From: CAIQPS01 sp963843455
Lineage (GTDB): Bacteria > Actinomycetota > Thermoleophilia > RBG-16-64-13
Length of the DNA: 15,545 nt
NCBI GenBank assembly: GCA_963843455.1
Contig: CAWJKE010000003.1
Location: 1-15,545, forward strand
Direction of reading: 5' to 3'
Both the position numbers and the translations under genes were made by a program. Below the pieces are notes generated by a model. It ran no database searches. It saw nothing but the letters and a program-made list of their open reading frames with translations, and was not told the origin of the DNA. Of this stretch, positions 13,627 through 15,545 are shown piece after piece (position 1 is the stretch's first letter; each line of letters begins with the position of its first letter).

Positions 13627-14576
13627 CCTGAGCTGCCGCCGCCGGGCCGCTTCGCGGCGCCGTCGCTGCCGGGCCGCAAATGGTCCAACCATCCCTCGTC
13701 CCGCAGGACTTCGAACACCTCCCGCGCGACCTCTTCCGCCGGTCGCCGGACCACACGGCCCTCTCGGCACTTCACCGAACCGCCCACCAGCGCGAGGATC
13801 CGGTCAAAGGCGGGCAGGGTGGGATCGGGAGGGGCGACAGGATGCAGTTGCGGACGGCGAGGCCGAGCCGGACCGTACTCGAGGGGTATATCGGCTCGCC
13901 GCGCGCTGCCCGGCGCGACCCCGAGGTCGGCAAGTGTCCAGGTGGCGATGTCCTGATCGAGGGCGGCAAGCAGCGCGCATGCAGACACGTCCGCCGGACC
14001 CGCCCCGCCACCCGCAGCAGGCTCTCCGCCCGCGGCGGTGATCACCGCCGGCAACCCGATCTCCACCCTCTCCCGAAAGCCCCGCTCGAGTTCCCGGGTA
14101 GCTTCCAGGCGGCGGGAATCGGCAGAGAGTGCCGCGGTCCCGACCTCGGTCACGCAGGGCGCGCCGAGATGCCCCGCAAGTAGCACGCCGAGTTGCCCGC
14201 CGGCGCCGATCACGCCTCTGCTCCCGGTGAGGACCAAGTCGTACCCGGCGGCCTGAGCAGCGGCCGCGAGGATGAGGGCCTTGCCTGCAGTCCGGGCCTC
14301 AGCGGTTTCGTCGTCCCACACGCGTATCGCCCGGTGGCAGCCGCGGGCGAGAGCCTGGCGAAGAAAGGAGTCATGCTCGGACGGCCCAAGATGGATGACG
14401 GTGAGATGTCCATTGGGCCGGTCGGTCGTCAAGGCCAGGGCCAGATCCAGAGCACGAGCGCCGGCTGGGTCGACCTCCCGGACCAGCCGCTCCGCCCGCA
14501 CTCGGCCGCTCCGGGGGTCGCGCTCGGGCGGGATGCGAACGTCGGCCGCCACGTCGAGGAAGACGAGGACCTTCAT
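13623..14576 (-). CDS. Mycofactocin-associated electron transfer flavoprotein beta subunit
   Basis: The 317-residue protein has an ETF beta/FixA fold: MKVLVFLDV, DPAGARALDLALAL, TVIHLGPSEHDSFLRQALARG (with one break), YDLVLTGSRGVIGAGGQLG, and RVEIGLPAVITAAGGE. It is longer than typical ETF beta (about 255); the extra C-terminal part (about 255-305: FDRILALVGGSVKCREGRVV, AREVFEVLRDEGWL) resembles the helical tail seen in mycofactocin-linked ETF beta proteins. It should pair with an ETF alpha subunit, not in the window, to carry electrons from mycofactocin-dependent dehydrogenases. The ATG at 14576 lacks a clear Shine-Dalgarno sequence. Its stop overlaps the mftF GTG, tying the two functions together. 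Confidence 0.8.
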   Translation of the reverse strand: MKVLVFLDVAADVRIPPERDPRSGRVRAERLVREVDPAGARALDLALALTTDRPNGHLTVIHLGPSEHDSFLRQALARGCHRAIRVWDDETAEARTAGKALILAAAAQAAGYDLVLTGSRGVIGAGGQLGVLLAGHLGAPCVTEVGTAALSADSRRLEATRELERGFRERVEIGLPAVITAAGGEPAAGGGAGPADVSACALLAALDQDIATWTLADLGVAPGSARRADIPLEYGPARPRRPQLHPVAPPDPTLPAFDRILALVGGSVKCREGRVVRRPAEEVAREVFEVLRDEGWLDHLRPGSDGAAKRPGGGSSG

Positions 14577-14639
14577 GGTCGCACCGTCGCATCCGCGCGG
14601 GCGCGCCGCGCCCCTGGCGGTCGGGCGCTGGGCGCTGCC

Positions 14640-14915
14640 TTACGTGAGGCGGAACCGTACACCGTATCCTCCGTGCGGGTAGTGCCAATCCAGGGCATTC
14701 CGGTCGCAGACCAGCAGACAGGTGCCGCATTCCAGGCAGGCCTCGTAGGCGAAGTCCACCCGGGAACGCTCTTCGCTCCAGATGTAGCAGCGCGCAGGAC
14801 AGGAGAAGGTGCAGGCGCGATGTTGGCAGCCCTTGCAGATCTCCTGGTTCAGGGTGATATGGGCCTCCGGGTGGATCCGATAGCTGACCAGATCGAACAG
14901 CTCGTCGGGAATCAC
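14640..14915 (-). CDS. fixX: FixX-like ferredoxin
   Basis: The 91-residue protein has cysteines of FixX-type ferredoxins: CKGCQHRACTFSCPARC and CLECGTCLLVC, then the characteristic tail WHYPHGGYGVRFR. FixX works with FixC as the iron-sulfur part of an electron transfer flavoprotein:quinone oxidoreductase at the membrane. The GTG start at 14915 overlaps the FixC stop (GTGA), so the pair is co-translated. A 63-bp gap to the ETF beta gene holds no other feature. Confidence 0.92.
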   Translation of the reverse strand: MIPDELFDLVSYRIHPEAHITLNQEICKGCQHRACTFSCPARCYIWSEERSRVDFAYEACLECGTCLLVCDRNALDWHYPHGGYGVRFRLT

Positions 14916-15545
14916 AGGTACCCCCTCCCCGCTTCCAACAGGTCGGCGAGCATCCGGCGCACGGGCACCCGGCCCTTGGTCGCCCGGCGGGCGAGGCGCA
15001 TTATCCGCTGCTTGGGCGTGCCGTCGGACCGATAGAGATCCTCCATCAGTGCGCTGATCACCTGCGGATACAGTGTGAAAAGACGGTCGTGGTGGAGAAA
15101 ATCGATCGCCCTGCCGTACGTGGTCAGATCCCGGAGGACGAAGCTCTCTTTGAGCTCTTCCTTGTAGCGACCCAGCCGCGGCGCCGAGAAGTCGCCCGCG
15201 GCCAGCGCTTCCGCCCCTATCTTCGCCGCAATCACACCCGAGGTCATCGCCAGGTTCATTCCCTCCTGCGTCAAACCGTTGGTGTAGCAGAAGCCCCCAG
15301 CGTCGCCGGCGACCAATAGGCCCGCCATGGAGAGTCGGGGGACCATGCGCATCCCGGCCTCGGGCAAGAGGTGCGCCGAGTATTCCACCATCCGGGAGCC
15401 GCGGATGAGCGGAGCCACCGGTCCGGACGCGACAAAGCGCTCCAACACTTCGTAGGGAGGGATGCCCCGCTCTTTCAGCGAGTCGAGATGGAACACCAGT
15501 CCTACGGAGAGGGCGTCGGTCTGCGTGTAGATGAAGCCGCCCCCG
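14912..15545 (-). CDS. fixC: FixC-like FAD-dependent ETF:quinone oxidoreductase (partial, N-terminus outside window)
   Basis: The frame is open to the window edge, reading GGFIYTQTDALSVGLVFHLD, so the gene begins further right. The visible 211 residues are the C-terminal half of a FixC/ETF-QO flavoprotein: HLLPEAGMRMVPRLSMAGLL, the FAD signature VAGDAGGFCYTNGLTQEGMN, and helices toward the end (LHHDRLFTLYPQVISALMED). ETF-QO/FixC takes electrons from reduced ETF and gives them to quinone, or to FixX first. Its stop overlaps the FixX start. The apparent GTG near 15496 is internal. Confidence 0.92.
   Translation of the reverse strand, partial: GGGFIYTQTDALSVGLVFHLDSLKERGIPPYEVLERFVASGPVAPLIRGSRMVEYSAHLLPEAGMRMVPRLSMAGLLVAGDAGGFCYTNGLTQEGMNLAMTSGVIAAKIGAEALAAGDFSAPRLGRYKEELKESFVLRDLTTYGRAIDFLHHDRLFTLYPQVISALMEDLYRSDGTPKQRIMRLARRATKGRVPVRRMLADLLEAGRGYL

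Noticed and set aside
14193..15035. 280-residue plus-strand open frame opposite the ETF and FixX genes
   Set aside because: It overlaps three minus-strand genes with clear motifs and has no domain or ribosome binding site of its own.

Overview
The window is a GC-rich, tightly packed bacterial segment. Mycofactocin-associated genes, many GTG/TTG starts, strong G/C third-position bias and ATGA/GTGA stop-start overlaps suggest an actinobacterial-type organism. The HdrA/Qmo-type genes point to anaerobic or sulfur/quinone redox metabolism, so an uncultured anaerobic actinobacterial lineage is plausible. This placement is inference. No rRNA, tRNA, insertion sequence or CRISPR array was seen.

Region 1 (2-5654, plus strand) is a translationally coupled redox operon. 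It holds a 5'-truncated GltD-HdrA chimera, a canonical HdrA-like flavoprotein, a 92-residue winged-helix protein and a QmoC-like fusion of an HdrC ferredoxin with a membrane cytochrome. A DsrE/DsrF-like protein follows. No HdrB (CCG-domain) gene is present, which matches a Qmo-like membrane complex better than a soluble heterodisulfide reductase.

Region 2 (5655-9980, plus strand) starts with a 339-bp regulatory gap rich in short repeats. It then encodes a duplicated DUF4405-like four-helix membrane protein, two membrane-anchored Gly-rich low-complexity proteins, an OmpR-type response regulator with its histidine kinase, and a secreted Cys-rich peptide. It looks like an envelope-sensing module.

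Region 3 (9981-11537, plus strand) has a 15-bp perfect hairpin, then a strong promoter overlapping an inverted repeat. After these come a DUF134-NifX/NifB-like fusion regulator, an OsmC-like protein and a CopZ-like metallochaperone. This reads as a metal/thiol homeostasis operon.

Region 4 (15545-11559, minus strand) is the distal end of a mycofactocin-associated cluster. In transcription order it holds a FixC/ETF-QO-like flavoprotein (cut by the window edge), a FixX-like ferredoxin, an ETF beta-type subunit, the mycofactocin glycosyltransferase MftF and a GNAT acetyltransferase. MftF has an apparent +1 frameshift near 12635, and its displaced C-terminus runs without a stop into the GNAT frame. 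Together the ETF/FixCX genes would carry electrons from mycofactocin-linked dehydrogenases to the quinone pool.
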